Origin: Christiangramia fulva
GTDB taxonomy: Bacteria; Bacteroidota; Bacteroidia; Flavobacteriales; Flavobacteriaceae
DNA: 64,000 nucleotides
Assembly (NCBI RefSeq): GCF_003024155.1
Contig: NZ_CP028136.1
Coordinates: 1,240,001-1,304,000 of the forward strand
Direction of reading: 5' to 3'
In this document: one piece after another, positions 42,563 through 52,599 of the stretch
Layout of the letters: every line of letters starts with the position of its first letter
Position numbering within the stretch: the stretch's first letter is position 1
Made by a program: the position numbers and the translations under genes
Notes under the pieces: model-generated
Database searches by the model: none
What the model was told of the DNA's origin: nothing
What the model saw: the letters and a program-made list of their open reading frames with translations, nothing else

Positions 42563-44242
42563 ATGGCTGAAGGAAAGAAATCACTCAATTTTATTGAGCA
42601 AATCATAGAAGAAGATCTTAGTAAAGATTATAAACAGGAAGAACTTAAATTCAGGTTTCCACCTGAACCAAATGGTTATCTTCATATTGGCCATGCTTCT
42701 TCCATTTGTCTGAATTTTGGTCTGGGAGAGAGGTATGATGCACCTGTAAATCTTCGGTTTGACGATACAAACCCAATGAAAGAAGAGCAGGAATATGTTG
42801 ATGCCATCAAGAAAGATGTGGAATGGCTTGGTTTCAAATGGGCGAAAGAATGCTATGCTTCAGATTATTTTCAGCAGCTGTATGACTGGGCTGTAGAAAT
42901 GATCAAAAATAGCGATGCTTATGTTGATAGTCAAACTTCAGAAGAAATCGCAGAACAGAAAGGAACTCCCACCGAACCTGGAAAGGAGAGTCCTTACAGG
43001 AATCGTTCGGTAGGAGAGAATTTAGCGCTTTTTGAACAGATGAAGAATGGGGAAACTCCAGAAAGAGGTCATGTTCTCAGGGCTAAAATAGATATGGCAT
43101 CACCAAATATGCTCATGCGTGATCCCGTGATGTACCGTTGTTTGCATAAAAGTCACCACCGCACCGGTAATGACTGGATGATCTATCCCATGTATGATTG
43201 GGCACATGGCCAAAGCGATTTTATTGAAGGTGTTTCCCATTCTTTTTGTACGCTGGAGTTTCTTCCGCATCGCGAATTGTATAACTGGTTTGTTGAAAAA
43301 GTTAGCAAACCTGGTGATTTCAAACCTAAACAACGGGAATTTGCGAGAAGAAATCTTAGTCATACCGTTGTTAGTAAACGAAAATTGCTTCAATTGGTTG
43401 AAAAAGGCATTGTAGATTCCTGGGATGATCCCCGAATGCCTACAATTTCAGGTTTGCGAAGAAGAGGTTATACTCCGGCTTCCATTCGTAAATTTGCCGA
43501 TTCTATTGGAGTGGGGAAAAGGGAAAATCTTATAGATGTGGCACATCTTGAATTCTGTGCGCGGGAGGATCTTAACAAAGTAGCTCCAAGGGTAATGGCT
43601 GTTCTGGATCCTGTGAAACTTGTGATCACCAATTATCCTGAAGGTGAAGAGGAGTGGCTAGAAGCCGAAAATAATCCTGAAGATGAATCGGCGGGTTCAA
43701 GAAAAATTCCTTTTTCAAGAGAAATTTACATAGAAAAGGAAGATTTTAAAGAGGAAGCCAATCGCAAATTTTTCCGATTAACTTTAGGTAAGGAAGTGCG
43801 TTTAAAAAACGCCTATATCATTAAAGGGGAAAGTGTTGTTAAAGATGATAATGGAAATATAACTGAAATTCATTGTACTTACGATCCTAAAAGTAAAAGT
43901 GGCAGTGGTACAGAGGAATCTCTTCGGAAAGTTAAAGGAACGCTTCACTGGGTATCGATTAAACACGCCCTTGAAGCCGAAATAAGGCTTTATGATCGCT
44001 TGTTTACTGAAGAAGTACCCGATGGAATAAAAGATAAAGATTATCTCGATTTTATAAATCCCGATTCTTTACAAATAACTACCGGATATTTAGAACCGGG
44101 GTTAAAAAATGCTGAAATTGGAGAAAATGTACAGTTCCAGCGAATTGGATATTTTTGCGTCGATAAAGATTCTACGACTGCAAAACCAGTTTTTAACCGA
44201 ACTGTAAGCCTTCGCGATTCCTGGGCTAAAAAGAAAAAATAA
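42563..44242 (+). CDS. glnS: Glutamine--tRNA ligase
   Basis: Class I aminoacyl-tRNA synthetase charging tRNA-Gln. The 559-aa protein has the HIGH motif in [14 protein letters not shown] (about residues 32-45) and the KMSKS-like VVSKRKL (about 269-275). The GlnRS-specific segment is [30 protein letters not shown], read here in two parts: [16 protein letters not shown] and [12 protein letters not shown]. Two C-terminal anticodon-binding beta barrels follow. The ATG at 42563 is chosen because a promoter box lies at 42538-42545, inside the longer frame. Presence of GlnRS means Gln-tRNA is made directly. Confidence 0.96.
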   Translation: MAEGKKSLNFIEQIIEEDLSKDYKQEELKFRFPPEPNGYLHIGHASSICLNFGLGERYDAPVNLRFDDTNPMKEEQEYVDAIKKDVEWLGFKWAKECYASDYFQQLYDWAVEMIKNSDAYVDSQTSEEIAEQKGTPTEPGKESPYRNRSVGENLALFEQMKNGETPERGHVLRAKIDMASPNMLMRDPVMYRCLHKSHHRTGNDWMIYPMYDWAHGQSDFIEGVSHSFCTLEFLPHRELYNWFVEKVSKPGDFKPKQREFARRNLSHTVVSKRKLLQLVEKGIVDSWDDPRMPTISGLRRRGYTPASIRKFADSIGVGKRENLIDVAHLEFCAREDLNKVAPRVMAVLDPVKLVITNYPEGEEEWLEAENNPEDESAGSRKIPFSREIYIEKEDFKEEANRKFFRLTLGKEVRLKNAYIIKGESVVKDDNGNITEIHCTYDPKSKSGSGTEESLRKVKGTLHWVSIKHALEAEIRLYDRLFTEEVPDGIKDKDYLDFINPDSLQITTGYLEPGLKNAEIGENVQFQRIGYFCVDKDSTTAKPVFNRTVSLRDSWAKKKK

Positions 44243-44367
44243 GTTTTGTTTAATATAGCTTTAAGAAATATTTAGCATTGAATTTTAACATATTAACCGG
44301 TTATTAACAAGCTTAGGCGTTACCAACACTTATCTTTGAGTTAATAATAATTAAAATTCAAGAACTT

Positions 44368-44742
44368 ATGGCAAGTACAGGAAATACATTTTTAGCACTC
44401 ATAACCGGGGCTGCTATCGGAGCCGGCTTAGGTTTGCTTTATGCACCAGAAAGCGGTGAAGATACCCGAAAGCGTTTACGTAAAGATGCTCAGGATGCCC
44501 AGGATCGTTTCAATAAAAGATATCAGGAAACAACTTCCAATTTAAGCGATAAAGCCAGAAAGGCCCGTATGGATTTTGAAGAGCGCCTGGAAGAGACTTT
44601 ATCTAACGCGAGCTATAAAGCAGATGATATCCTTTCTGCCATGGAAGAAAAACTCGAGGAGCTTAGAAAACAAAATGCAAAGTTGCAACGGGACAAACCT
44701 AAGAAGTCAAAATCTTCTGGTACAGACAAGGCCGTAGTATAA
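44368..44742 (+). CDS. YtxH domain protein
   Basis: A 124-aa protein with a Gly/Ala-rich hydrophobic N-terminal segment (FLALITGAAIGAGLGLLYAP, about residues 8-27). The YtxH signature APESGEDTRKRLRKDAQDA follows, then a long charged helix (about 45-105) and a Lys/Ser-rich tail. The family is small, probably membrane-associated and stress-related; its function is not defined. It heads a three-gene run with a holin-like gene (8 bases) and a small conserved gene (overlap), a grouping that recurs in flavobacteria. Confidence 0.88.
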   Translation: MASTGNTFLALITGAAIGAGLGLLYAPESGEDTRKRLRKDAQDAQDRFNKRYQETTSNLSDKARKARMDFEERLEETLSNASYKADDILSAMEEKLEELRKQNAKLQRDKPKKSKSSGTDKAVV

Positions 44743-44750
44743 GCTGATAT

Positions 44751-45113
44751 ATGGCATTTGAAAAACTATCAGACAGTGTTCAGGAATTAAAAGATAGCAT
44801 TCAGGCATACTCCGAAAGTAGTGCTGAATACTATAAGTTAAAAGCCTTCAAATCGGGAATGAAAGGCGCCATTACTCTTGTGCGTGTTTTGCTCCTGGTT
44901 ACCTTTGCAAGTCTGGCCGTTATCATGCTTTCTTTTGCAGTGGCAATTTTAATTAGCCAGGCTACGGAAATAGCGAGTTTAGGTTATTTCATTGTAGGTG
45001 GATTTTACCTTCTCGTAGGAATTTTATGCTTCACGGTTGGTAAAAAACCTATAAGAAAATTCATGCTTAAAAAGGCTTCTGGTATTGTTTTTAATGAAAA
45101 TGAAGAGGAATGA
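44751..45113 (+). CDS. Phage-holin-like (Holin_X/YqjE) membrane protein
   Basis: A 120-aa protein with an amphipathic N-terminal helix (LSDSVQELKDSIQAYSESSAEYYKL; residues 5-29) and two close transmembrane helices (about 40-66 and 75-100, LVRVLLLVTFASLAVIML and GYFIVGGFYLLVGILCF). The tail is charged. It matches the Holin_X (PF07332)/YqjE type. There is no phage context: it is between the YtxH gene and a small conserved gene, so a role in membrane or envelope stress is more likely than lysis. Confidence 0.83.
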   Translation: MAFEKLSDSVQELKDSIQAYSESSAEYYKLKAFKSGMKGAITLVRVLLLVTFASLAVIMLSFAVAILISQATEIASLGYFIVGGFYLLVGILCFTVGKKPIRKFMLKKASGIVFNENEEE

Positions 45114-45343
45114 GAACCTATACCAATTTTGATGAAATCGATAAAGATTTGAAGATACTAAAACTTCAGACAGAAATTGATAAGGAAGAAATTAAATTGA
45201 GTGTAGATCAGGTGAAATCAAACCTTTCGCCGGTTTCTTTGCTGGGAGGTACCGTCGGAGCCATCATTCAGAAGGCTATTGTTTTGAAAGCAGTTTCAAA
45301 AATATTCGGAATTAAACGCACCGTTTCCTCTGGAAAGAGATAA
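45110..45343 (+). CDS. Small conserved flavobacterial protein (DUF6327-like)
   Basis: A 77-aa protein starting inside the stop of the holin-like gene (4-base overlap). The pattern FDEIDKDLKILKLQTEIDKEEIKL (a predicted helix; residues 7-30) followed by VKSNLSPVSLLGGTVGAIIQK and a basic tail fits a short uncharacterised family seen after YtxH/holin genes; I believe it is DUF6327, but the number is from memory. It probably works with its two upstream neighbours at the membrane. Confidence 0.75.
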   Translation: MRTYTNFDEIDKDLKILKLQTEIDKEEIKLSVDQVKSNLSPVSLLGGTVGAIIQKAIVLKAVSKIFGIKRTVSSGKR

Positions 45344-45362
45344 AAGTTTCGGTTACATATTG

Positions 45363-45404
45363 AAAAAGGCAGGATTAAAACTCGAATTTTGGTCCTGCCT
45401 TTTT
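45363..45404. terminator. Bidirectional terminator before gltX
   Basis: A 12-bp perfect stem AAAAAGGCAGGA/TCCTGCCTTTTT that can extend inward by six weaker pairs to an 18-bp stem. T runs on both strands. It ends the YtxH cluster (plus) and gltX (minus). Confidence 0.85.
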
Positions 45405-45408
45405 TAAT

Positions 45409-46926
45409 TTATTTCAAAGTTTTTATTGCAGTTTCCAATCGCGAAAGTGTTTCTTTTTTCCCTAACATTTCAGCGATAACATATAAATCTGGCCCCTGTA
45501 AAGCGCCTACAAGGCTCAGTCTTAATGGCATCATCACTTTTCCAAAACCTATTTCCTTTCCGTTGATCCATCCCTTTACAACCGCCTGTAAATTTTCGGA
45601 ATGAAAATCTTCAACATTCCCTAGAATTTCCTTTAATTCATTCATTATTTGGGAACTGTCATTTTTCCAGGCTTTTTTAGAATCTTTAGGTTCAAAGGAA
45701 GTAGGAGCGATGTAAAAGAAATACCCCTGGTCCCAGAAATCTTCAACGAAAACCACTCTTTCCTTGATCAATTCCACCACTTTTCGAGTATAATCTTTTT
45801 TCGATTTTATTTCTCTTTTCTCCAATAATTCCATGAAACGCTCTGTAAGCATATCGTTATCGGCAAGTTGTATATAATGCTGTTGGAACCATTTTGTCTT
45901 TTCCGGATCGAATTTCGCGCCTCCTTTATGGACTCTTTCCAGCTCAAAAGCCTGAACAAGTTCATCAAGCTCGAAGAATTCCTGTTCCGTTCCGGGATTC
46001 CATCCAAGAAAAGCGAGCATATTCGTTACAGCTTGCGGAAAATAACCTTCTTCGCGATACCCGGCTGAAACTTCACCTGTTTTTGGATCTTTCCATTCAA
46101 TAGGAAACACAGGAAAACCCATCTTTTCGCCATCACGTTTGCTCAATTTTCCTTTGCCCTGAGGTTTTAAAATAAGCGGCAAATGGGCAAATTCAGGAGC
46201 TTTCCAGCCAAAAGCCTTATAAAGTAAATGATGGAGCGCCAGGGAAGGCAGCCATTCTTCACCGCGAATTACGTGGGTGATCTCCATTAAATGATCATCT
46301 ACGATATTTGCAAGATGGTAGGTGGGCATTCCATCGCTTTTAAAAAGAACTTTGTCGTCAAGGATATTGGTATCGATTTCCATTTCTCCCCGAATAACAT
46401 CATTAAGCGCCAGGGTTTCATCTTGCGGGGATTTAAACCTGATCACATAAGGCTCTTCATTTTCAAGTTTCTTCGTTACTTCTTCTTTAGAAAGAGAAAG
46501 TGAATTTTTCAGTTTTTGCCTGTTATGCCAGTTGTAAATAAAAGTTTTGCCCTTTTCTTCATGATCTTTTCGGTGTTCATCGAGTTCTTCGGCAGTGTCA
46601 AACGCATAATAGGCTTTTCCTGTATCTATAAGTTTTTCGGCATATTTTTTATAGATGTCTTTGCGTTCGCTTTGACGGTATGGCCCATGATCTTTTTCTT
46701 TTCCCGGCCCTTCATCATAAGAAATTCCGCACCAGTTTAAAGATTCAATGATGTAGTCTTCGGCGCCCTCGACATATCTGTTCTGGTCAGTATCTTCTAT
46801 GCGAAGAATAAAATCGCCATTGTGTTTTTTTGCGAATAAATAGTTATACAAAGCTGTTCTTACACCACCTATATGTAAAGGTCCCGTTGGACTGGGAGCA
46901 AATCGCACACGTACTTTCGAAGACAT
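45409..46926 (-). CDS. gltX: Glutamate--tRNA ligase
   Basis: Class I synthetase charging tRNA-Glu. From ATG 46926 it is 505 aa with the HIGH motif as HIGG (residues 18-21, PSPTGPLHIGGVRTAL) and the KMSKS motif as KLSKRDG. The GluRS segments VEGAEDYIIESLNWCGISYDEGP (shown here only as DYIIESLNWCGISYDEG) and MPTYHLANIVDDH are present, and the C-terminal anticodon-binding helical domain is complete. A longer frame from 46971 is rejected since the -7 box TATCTTTG at 46947-46954 lies within it. Confidence 0.97.
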   Translation of the reverse strand: MSSKVRVRFAPSPTGPLHIGGVRTALYNYLFAKKHNGDFILRIEDTDQNRYVEGAEDYIIESLNWCGISYDEGPGKEKDHGPYRQSERKDIYKKYAEKLIDTGKAYYAFDTAEELDEHRKDHEEKGKTFIYNWHNRQKLKNSLSLSKEEVTKKLENEEPYVIRFKSPQDETLALNDVIRGEMEIDTNILDDKVLFKSDGMPTYHLANIVDDHLMEITHVIRGEEWLPSLALHHLLYKAFGWKAPEFAHLPLILKPQGKGKLSKRDGEKMGFPVFPIEWKDPKTGEVSAGYREEGYFPQAVTNMLAFLGWNPGTEQEFFELDELVQAFELERVHKGGAKFDPEKTKWFQQHYIQLADNDMLTERFMELLEKREIKSKKDYTRKVVELIKERVVFVEDFWDQGYFFYIAPTSFEPKDSKKAWKNDSSQIMNELKEILGNVEDFHSENLQAVVKGWINGKEIGFGKVMMPLRLSLVGALQGPDLYVIAEMLGKKETLSRLETAIKTLK

Positions 46927-46946
46927 ATCTATTAAATTTTTATGCG

Positions 46947-46954
46947 CAAAGATA
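46947..46954 (-). promoter_or_regulatory. -7 box of gltX (TATCTTTG)
   Basis: Matches TAnnTTTG on the minus strand, 20 bases before the ATG at 46926. Confidence 0.5.
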
Positions 46955-47045
46955 CAACCTTCTTTATGCAATCCTAAACCGCTTGCCGATCATCTGGAAG
47001 AGCTTCAAATTTTATTGTATTTTTATTGAAATTACCGTGAAAGAG

Positions 47046-50000
47046 ATGGAGAATTTTGAGAGGGTACATGAAAAACTGGAGGCTTTTATCCGTAAGTATT
47101 ACCTCGACCGTATACTTAAAGGCAGCTTGTTATTTCTTGCCATAGGCTTACTTTATTTTCTATTTATAAGTTTTGTTGAATATTTTTTCTGGCTTTCAAC
47201 CACAGGCCGGATGATCCTGTTCTGGTCATTCATTGGCATTGAATTTTTTCTTCTTTTTTATTTTATGGGAATTCCTTTGCTGAAATTACTGAAGCTTTCA
47301 AAAGGATTGGATCCTTACAAAGCTTCTGAACTCATAGGGAGGCATTTTCCGGAGGTAAATGATAAATTGAAGAACCTGCTTCAACTTAAGGATGAAAATG
47401 CCAAAACCGAGCTTATTTTAGCCAGTATTGATCAGCGGTCCTCGCGGCTTCTTCACATTCCTTTTTCAAACGCTATAGATATCAAGAAAAAAAGGAGGGA
47501 AGCAGGTTTTCTTGTTTTCCCAGTTCTGATTTTCCTTGCCTTGTTTGTAGCCGGGCAGGCTGATTCTCTTTTTGGTAGCTTTCATCGAATTCAGGACTAT
47601 TCCACAGTTTACCTCAAACCGGCTCCCTTTCAATTTCTTGTGATTAACGATAAACTCACTACCAGAGAAGGGGAAGATTATAAACTTCAGGTTAAAGTTA
47701 TGGGCGATATTCTGCCCGGGGAGGTGAAAATATTTCAGAAGAATTCACAAAATTTAATGAAACAAATTTCCCCAGGAAATTTCGAATATACTTTCGTGAA
47801 CCCACAAAAAAATATTCCATTCAGAATTGTAAGCGGAGATGTTTCTTCTGAAAGCAAAAATTTACGGGTACTTAAGGTTCCGAAATTGCTGGATTTTGAG
47901 ATGGAAATGGATTATCCGTCATATACGGGACTGAAGGATGAAAAATTGAAAGGATCGGGAAATTATTCCATACCCGAGGGTACAAGGGTATCCTGGAATT
48001 TCAAAAGTAAAAACGCGGGGAAAATTAATTTTTCAACGGGAGATTCAATTTACAATCTTTTAGTAAGAAATGATCGGGCTTTTCTTCAAAAACAGGTAAA
48101 GAGGGATCTGGATTATGCTGTGAGTTCATCAAACCAGGAAATTCAAAATTTCGAACCTCTTTCCTATAAACTGAAGGTGATAAAAGACGAATATCCGCAA
48201 ATTGAAGTAGAATCTAAACGCGATAGTTTAAATGCTGATATTCAATATTTTAAGGGCGATTTAACCGATGATTACGGGCTTTCTAAATTAGAACTGGTCT
48301 ATTATCCCGAAAATTCTGAAAATGAAAGTCAAGTTATTTCACTTGGAATTAATAAGGGCTCTTTTGCTGAATTTCATTATAGTTTTCCTGGGGATTTAAC
48401 GCTTGAAAAGGGTACGAATTATTATTTCTTCTTTCGGGTTTATGATAATGATGCCGTGAATGGTGGGAAAGCTTCAAAATCGGAAGTATTTTCTTTTTAT
48501 AAAAAGACCGATGAGGAGATGGCTTCTGAAAATCTCCAGGAGCAAAAGGAGTCAATTCAGAATTTAAAAGAGAAATTACAGGATTTTGAGGAATCTGATA
48601 AGCAGTTGGAAGAATTTTCTCGTCTGGAGAAAGAAAAGGAAAATCTTAATTACAACGATCGAAAGCGATTTGAGGATTTTCTGAAGCGCCAGAAGCAACA
48701 GAACAGGATGATGGAAAAATTTTCAGAAAAATTGGAAAAGGATATTTCAAAACTTGAGGATGAAGTGGTGACCCCGTTGGAAAAAGAATTGAAGGAACGG
48801 CTCAAAAAAAATGAAGGGCGGCTGAAAGAAAATGAGGAGCTGCTGAAGGAACTTCAGGAATATTCTGAAAAAATTCAAAAGGAAGACTTGGGTTCAAAGC
48901 TTGAAAAACTTTCCAAACAAAATAGGAATAACCAGCGTAATCTTGAACAAATCCTGGAGCTAACAAAGCAATATTATGTAGAGGAAAAGAAGCAAAAATT
49001 GGCACGTGATCTTGAAAAGCTTTCTGAAAAACAAGAAAATCTTTCTGAAGATGAACAAAATAATTCTGTAGAGGAACAGCAAAAATTGAATGAAGAATTC
49101 AAAGATTTTGAGAAGCAAATGGATGAACTTGAAAAAGAAAATGAGAATTTAAAACGTACAAAAGATCTGGGAAGAGAGGAAATAGATGAGGAGGAAATAG
49201 AGAAGCAACAGGAAAATGCCATTGAAAATTTAAAAAAAGGTGATAAGAATAATGCTACTCAATCACAAAAAAATGCTGCCAAAAACATGAAAAATATGAG
49301 TTCCCGAATGGGGCAAATGGCAATGCAGCAACAAATGCAGGAACTTCAGGCTGATGCCGCTACCTTGCGTCAAATTTTAGATAATTTATTAACCTTTTCT
49401 TTTGAACAGGAAGATTTATTGAACGCTTTTAAAAAGATTCAGCAGCGTAATCCCGACTATGCTTTAAAGTTGAAAATCCAGAGTAATCTTAGAGAGAACT
49501 TTCAGCATATCGATGACAGTTTGTTCAGTCTTGCTTTAAAAAATCCGATGATTGGTGAAAAAATAACCTCTGAGATTACCGATGTGCAATTTGATCTGCA
49601 TAAGGCCGTTGAAAGGCTTTCGAAAAATGAAATTCCGCAGGGAAATGCGAGCCAGCAATATGTTATTACCGGCGCTAATGATCTTGCAAATATGTTAAGC
49701 AATATTCTTAATTCCATGGAACAAATGATGGCAAATCCGCAAGCAGGCAACGGCAAGGGAGATGAAGAATTACAATTGCCTGATATCATTCAAAAGCAGA
49801 AGCAACTAAATAAAAAAATGGAACAGGAAATAGAAGAGGGCAATCAACCCGCTAATGAAGAAGGGCAAAAAGGGAGTAAAAGGGAGGAAATGAATGGTGA
49901 ACTTTATGAAATTTATAAACAACAACAGCTTTTGCGAATGCAGATGGAGGAAATTCGAAAAATGAATGGTCAGTCTGGAAATGGAGAGGCTGAAGATTTG

Positions 50001-50294
50001 ATGAAAAAGATTGAAGATCAATTACTGGATAAAGGTTTCGATGAGAAGACACTTGAAAGAATGAAGCAATTGGAATACCAGTTATTAAAATATGAGAACG
50101 CCGAAAAAAGGCAGGGCATGGACAATAAAAGAAAATCTGAAACTAATCAGAAGGTCTTTAGGAATACACTTCAGGATCAAATTAATAGGGCGAAAGAATA
50201 TTTTAATTCTGATGAGATTTTAAACAGGCAAATATTACCTTTGCGCCAAATTTATAAAGAGAAAGTAAAGGAATATTTTGGAACATCAGGTTAA
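47046..50294 (+). CDS. DUF4175 large coiled-coil membrane protein
   Basis: A 1082-aa protein of the DUF4175 family, common in Bacteroidota and of unknown function. Three transmembrane helices are near the N-terminus (about residues 24-46, 52-75 and 157-173). An extracytoplasmic Ig-like region follows (about 195-500), then a very long Glu/Lys/Gln-rich coiled coil (about 505-740), a Met/Gln-rich stretch and a further helical part. The C-terminus has QIRRAKEYF-like INRAKEYFNSDEILNRQILP. The ATG at 47046 begins MENFERVHEKLEAFIRKYY, the usual family start; a longer frame from 46830 would overlap the gltX start and has no family support. It overlaps ybeY by 17 bases and is probably co-transcribed with it. 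Confidence 0.9.
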   Translation: MENFERVHEKLEAFIRKYYLDRILKGSLLFLAIGLLYFLFISFVEYFFWLSTTGRMILFWSFIGIEFFLLFYFMGIPLLKLLKLSKGLDPYKASELIGRHFPEVNDKLKNLLQLKDENAKTELILASIDQRSSRLLHIPFSNAIDIKKKRREAGFLVFPVLIFLALFVAGQADSLFGSFHRIQDYSTVYLKPAPFQFLVINDKLTTREGEDYKLQVKVMGDILPGEVKIFQKNSQNLMKQISPGNFEYTFVNPQKNIPFRIVSGDVSSESKNLRVLKVPKLLDFEMEMDYPSYTGLKDEKLKGSGNYSIPEGTRVSWNFKSKNAGKINFSTGDSIYNLLVRNDRAFLQKQVKRDLDYAVSSSNQEIQNFEPLSYKLKVIKDEYPQIEVESKRDSLNADIQYFKGDLTDDYGLSKLELVYYPENSENESQVISLGINKGSFAEFHYSFPGDLTLEKGTNYYFFFRVYDNDAVNGGKASKSEVFSFYKKTDEEMASENLQEQKESIQNLKEKLQDFEESDKQLEEFSRLEKEKENLNYNDRKRFEDFLKRQKQQNRMMEKFSEKLEKDISKLEDEVVTPLEKELKERLKKNEGRLKENEELLKELQEYSEKIQKEDLGSKLEKLSKQNRNNQRNLEQILELTKQYYVEEKKQKLARDLEKLSEKQENLSEDEQNNSVEEQQKLNEEFKDFEKQMDELEKENENLKRTKDLGREEIDEEEIEKQQENAIENLKKGDKNNATQSQKNAAKNMKNMSSRMGQMAMQQQMQELQADAATLRQILDNLLTFSFEQEDLLNAFKKIQQRNPDYALKLKIQSNLRENFQHIDDSLFSLALKNPMIGEKITSEITDVQFDLHKAVERLSKNEIPQGNASQQYVITGANDLANMLSNILNSMEQMMANPQAGNGKGDEELQLPDIIQKQKQLNKKMEQEIEEGNQPANEEGQKGSKREEMNGELYEIYKQQQLLRMQMEEIRKMNGQSGNGEAEDLMKKIEDQLLDKGFDEKTLERMKQLEYQLLKYENAEKRQGMDNKRKSETNQKVFRNTLQDQINRAKEYFNSDEILNRQILPLRQIYKEKVKEYFGTSG

Positions 50295-50706
50295 TTTTTT
50301 CAGTGAGACCAATTTTGTTTTGGAAAGGGAACAGGATTATGCAGAATGGATTGTTGCGGCGGTTAAATCTGAAAATAAATTAACCGGGGAGATCAATTAT
50401 ATCTTTTGCGACGACGAGTATCTTCATAATATCAATTTGCAATATTTAGACCATGATACTCTGACTGATATTATCAGTTTTGATAATACGGTAGGGGATA
50501 CCTTACATGGTGACATCTATATCAGCATTGAAAGAATAAGAGAAAATGCGGGGGAATTCGGTGTTGATTTTAATGAAGAACTGAAACGTGTAATGATTCA
50601 TGGTGTTTTACATTTTTGCGGATATAAGGATAAAACTGAAAGGGATAAGGAATTGATGCGACGCAAGGAAGAGGAAAAGATGAAAATGTTCCACGTGGAA
50701 CAATGA
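50278..50706 (+). CDS. ybeY: Endoribonuclease YbeY (rRNA maturation)
   Basis: Single-strand endoribonuclease for 16S rRNA 3' maturation and ribosome quality control. The 142-aa protein has the metal site His108-GVL-His112, but the third ligand position is Asp118 (HFCGYKD), where most phyla have His in GYDH; I recall this as usual for Bacteroidota. DTLTDIISFDN and LHGDIYISIERIREN upstream are conserved. The first 17 bases overlap the DUF4175 gene, so translation is likely coupled. Its last six codons and stop lie within or next to a parS-like palindrome (50687-50702). Confidence 0.94.
   Translation: MEHQVNFFSETNFVLEREQDYAEWIVAAVKSENKLTGEINYIFCDDEYLHNINLQYLDHDTLTDIISFDNTVGDTLHGDIYISIERIRENAGEFGVDFNEELKRVMIHGVLHFCGYKDKTERDKELMRRKEEEKMKMFHVEQ
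50687..50702. promoter_or_regulatory. parS: parS-like palindrome 1 (TGTTCCACGTGGAACA)
   Basis: This perfect 16-bp palindrome matches the ParB-binding parS consensus core (GTTyCACGTGrAAC). It overlaps the 3' end of ybeY and lies 19 bases before mnmG. Confidence 0.75.
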
Positions 50707-50721
50707 TAAAAAATTTGCTGA

Positions 50722-52593
50722 ATGTTTGAAAAGAAATATGATGTTATAGTAGTTGGTGCGGGCCATGCTGGGAGTGAGGCTGCGGCTGCCGCTGCTAATA
50801 TGGGTTCCAGCACACTTCTTATTACCATGAATTTGCAGAATATAGCTCAAATGAGTTGTAACCCTGCTATGGGCGGAATAGCTAAAGGTCAGATCGTTCG
50901 GGAAATTGATGCCATGGGCGGATATAGTGGTCTTGTTAGCGATTCCAGTGCTATCCAGTTTAAGATGCTGAATAAATCCAAGGGACCTGCCATGTGGAGT
51001 CCGCGTGTGCAAAGTGACCGTATGAGATTTGCTGAGGATTGGAGAATGCGTCTTGAGAAAACTCCGAATCTGGATTTTTACCAGGAAATGGTCGCGGGTC
51101 TAATTATTAAAAATGGCAAAATTAAAGGTGTCCGTACTTCGCTTGGTCTGGAGGTTTTAGCAGATACTGTAATTTGTACTAATGGTACATTTTTAAACGG
51201 ACTTATACATATTGGTGATAAACAATTTGGTGGAGGAAGAGCCGGGGAAAGAGCAGCTACCGGGATTACAAAAGATCTTATTGAGGCTGGTTTTGAAGCC
51301 GGCAGAATGAAAACCGGAACTCCTCCCAGGGTTGATGGAAGGTCACTTGATTATTCCAAAATGATTGAGCAACCAGGAGATGAAAAGCCCGCTAAATTTT
51401 CCTTTTCTGATGAAACCAGGCCTTTAACTACACAACGATCCTGTTACATGACCTATACCTCAAATGAGGTTCATGAAATTTTAAAGGAAGGCTTTGACCG
51501 TTCTCCAATGTTCAATGGCAGAATTAAGAGTATTGGTCCGCGTTATTGCCCTTCGATCGAAGATAAAATTAATCGTTTTGCAGATAAGGATCGTCATCAG
51601 CTTTTTGTAGAACCTGAAGGTTGGAATACCGTTGAAGTTTACGTAAATGGTTTTTCAACTTCACTTCCTGAGGATATTCAATTTAAAGCTTTAAGATCGG
51701 TTGATGGTTTTGATAAAGTGAAATTTTTCAGACCTGGTTATGCCATTGAATATGATTATTTCCCTCCAACACAATTAAAGCATACGCTGGAGACAAAATT
51801 GGTAGAAGGTTTATATTTTGCTGGACAGATAAACGGGACTACCGGTTATGAAGAAGCCGCCTGTCAGGGATTAATGGCCGGTATAAACGCTGCTTTAAAA
51901 GTTCAGGTACGCGAAGAATTTATTCTAAAAAGAAACGAAGCTTATATAGGTGTTTTAATAGATGATCTTATTACAAAAGGAACACAGGAGCCATATCGAA
52001 TGTTTACTTCGCGTGCTGAGTACAGAACTTTATTAAGGCAGGATAATGCTGATTTCAGGTTGACTGAAAAATCATTTAAGCTTGGTTTGGCTTCAGAAGA
52101 GCGCTTGCGAAAAATGGAAGAGAAGCGAGAAAAGGCCAATTCTTTTGTTGATTTTCTTAAAGATTTAAGCGTTGATCACAACGAAGCGAATGTGGTTTTA
52201 GAGGAAAAGAATTCTTCTCCCATGAAACAAAGTGATAAAGTTTTTAAGGTTTTTTCACGGCCGGAGATTAACATGGAAGATGTCAGGAGGTTTTCCGGAG
52301 TTGAGGAATATATCACCAGGAACGAACTCAATGAAGAGATGCTCGAACAAACAGAAATTCAAATAAAATATTCCGGGTATATTCAAAAAGAAAAGAATAA
52401 TGCGGATAAACTAAATCGCCTTGAGGATATAAAAATCCCTCACAATTTTGATTATTCAAAAATCAAATCCATGTCATTTGAAGCACGGGAAAAACTTAAG
52501 AAGGTTCAGCCTACAAGTATTTCTCATGCATCACGAATTAGCGGGGTGAGTCCGAATGATATTTCCGTTTTACTTGTTTATATGGGTAGATAA
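50722..52593 (+). CDS. mnmG: tRNA uridine-5-carboxymethylaminomethyl modification enzyme MnmG
   Basis: FAD enzyme that with MnmE installs the carboxymethylaminomethyl group at U34 of several tRNAs. The 623-aa protein has the dinucleotide-binding VVGAGHAGSEAAAAAANMG (about residues 10-28), MSCNPAMGGIAKGQIVREID, GRMKTGTPPRVDGRSLDYSK (active-site region, about 195-214) and GQINGTTGYEEAACQGLMAG. The C-terminal helical domain ends in SRISGVSPNDISVLLVYMGR. The GidA name reflects its frequent place near the replication origin, and here it is bracketed by two parS-like sites. Its partner mnmE is not in the window. Confidence 0.97.
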   Translation: MFEKKYDVIVVGAGHAGSEAAAAAANMGSSTLLITMNLQNIAQMSCNPAMGGIAKGQIVREIDAMGGYSGLVSDSSAIQFKMLNKSKGPAMWSPRVQSDRMRFAEDWRMRLEKTPNLDFYQEMVAGLIIKNGKIKGVRTSLGLEVLADTVICTNGTFLNGLIHIGDKQFGGGRAGERAATGITKDLIEAGFEAGRMKTGTPPRVDGRSLDYSKMIEQPGDEKPAKFSFSDETRPLTTQRSCYMTYTSNEVHEILKEGFDRSPMFNGRIKSIGPRYCPSIEDKINRFADKDRHQLFVEPEGWNTVEVYVNGFSTSLPEDIQFKALRSVDGFDKVKFFRPGYAIEYDYFPPTQLKHTLETKLVEGLYFAGQINGTTGYEEAACQGLMAGINAALKVQVREEFILKRNEAYIGVLIDDLITKGTQEPYRMFTSRAEYRTLLRQDNADFRLTEKSFKLGLASEERLRKMEEKREKANSFVDFLKDLSVDHNEANVVLEEKNSSPMKQSDKVFKVFSRPEINMEDVRRFSGVEEYITRNELNEEMLEQTEIQIKYSGYIQKEKNNADKLNRLEDIKIPHNFDYSKIKSMSFEAREKLKKVQPTSISHASRISGVSPNDISVLLVYMGR

Positions 52594-52599
52594 TATTTT

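Noticed and set aside
44751..45113. Prophage remnant suggested by the holin-like gene
   Set aside because: No other phage gene is near and the neighbours are a conserved chromosomal YtxH cluster.
48974..49222. Serine/phenylalanine-rich open frame on the minus strand
   Set aside because: It is the mirror of the Glu/Lys-rich coiled coil of the DUF4175 gene; low-complexity complement, no start context.
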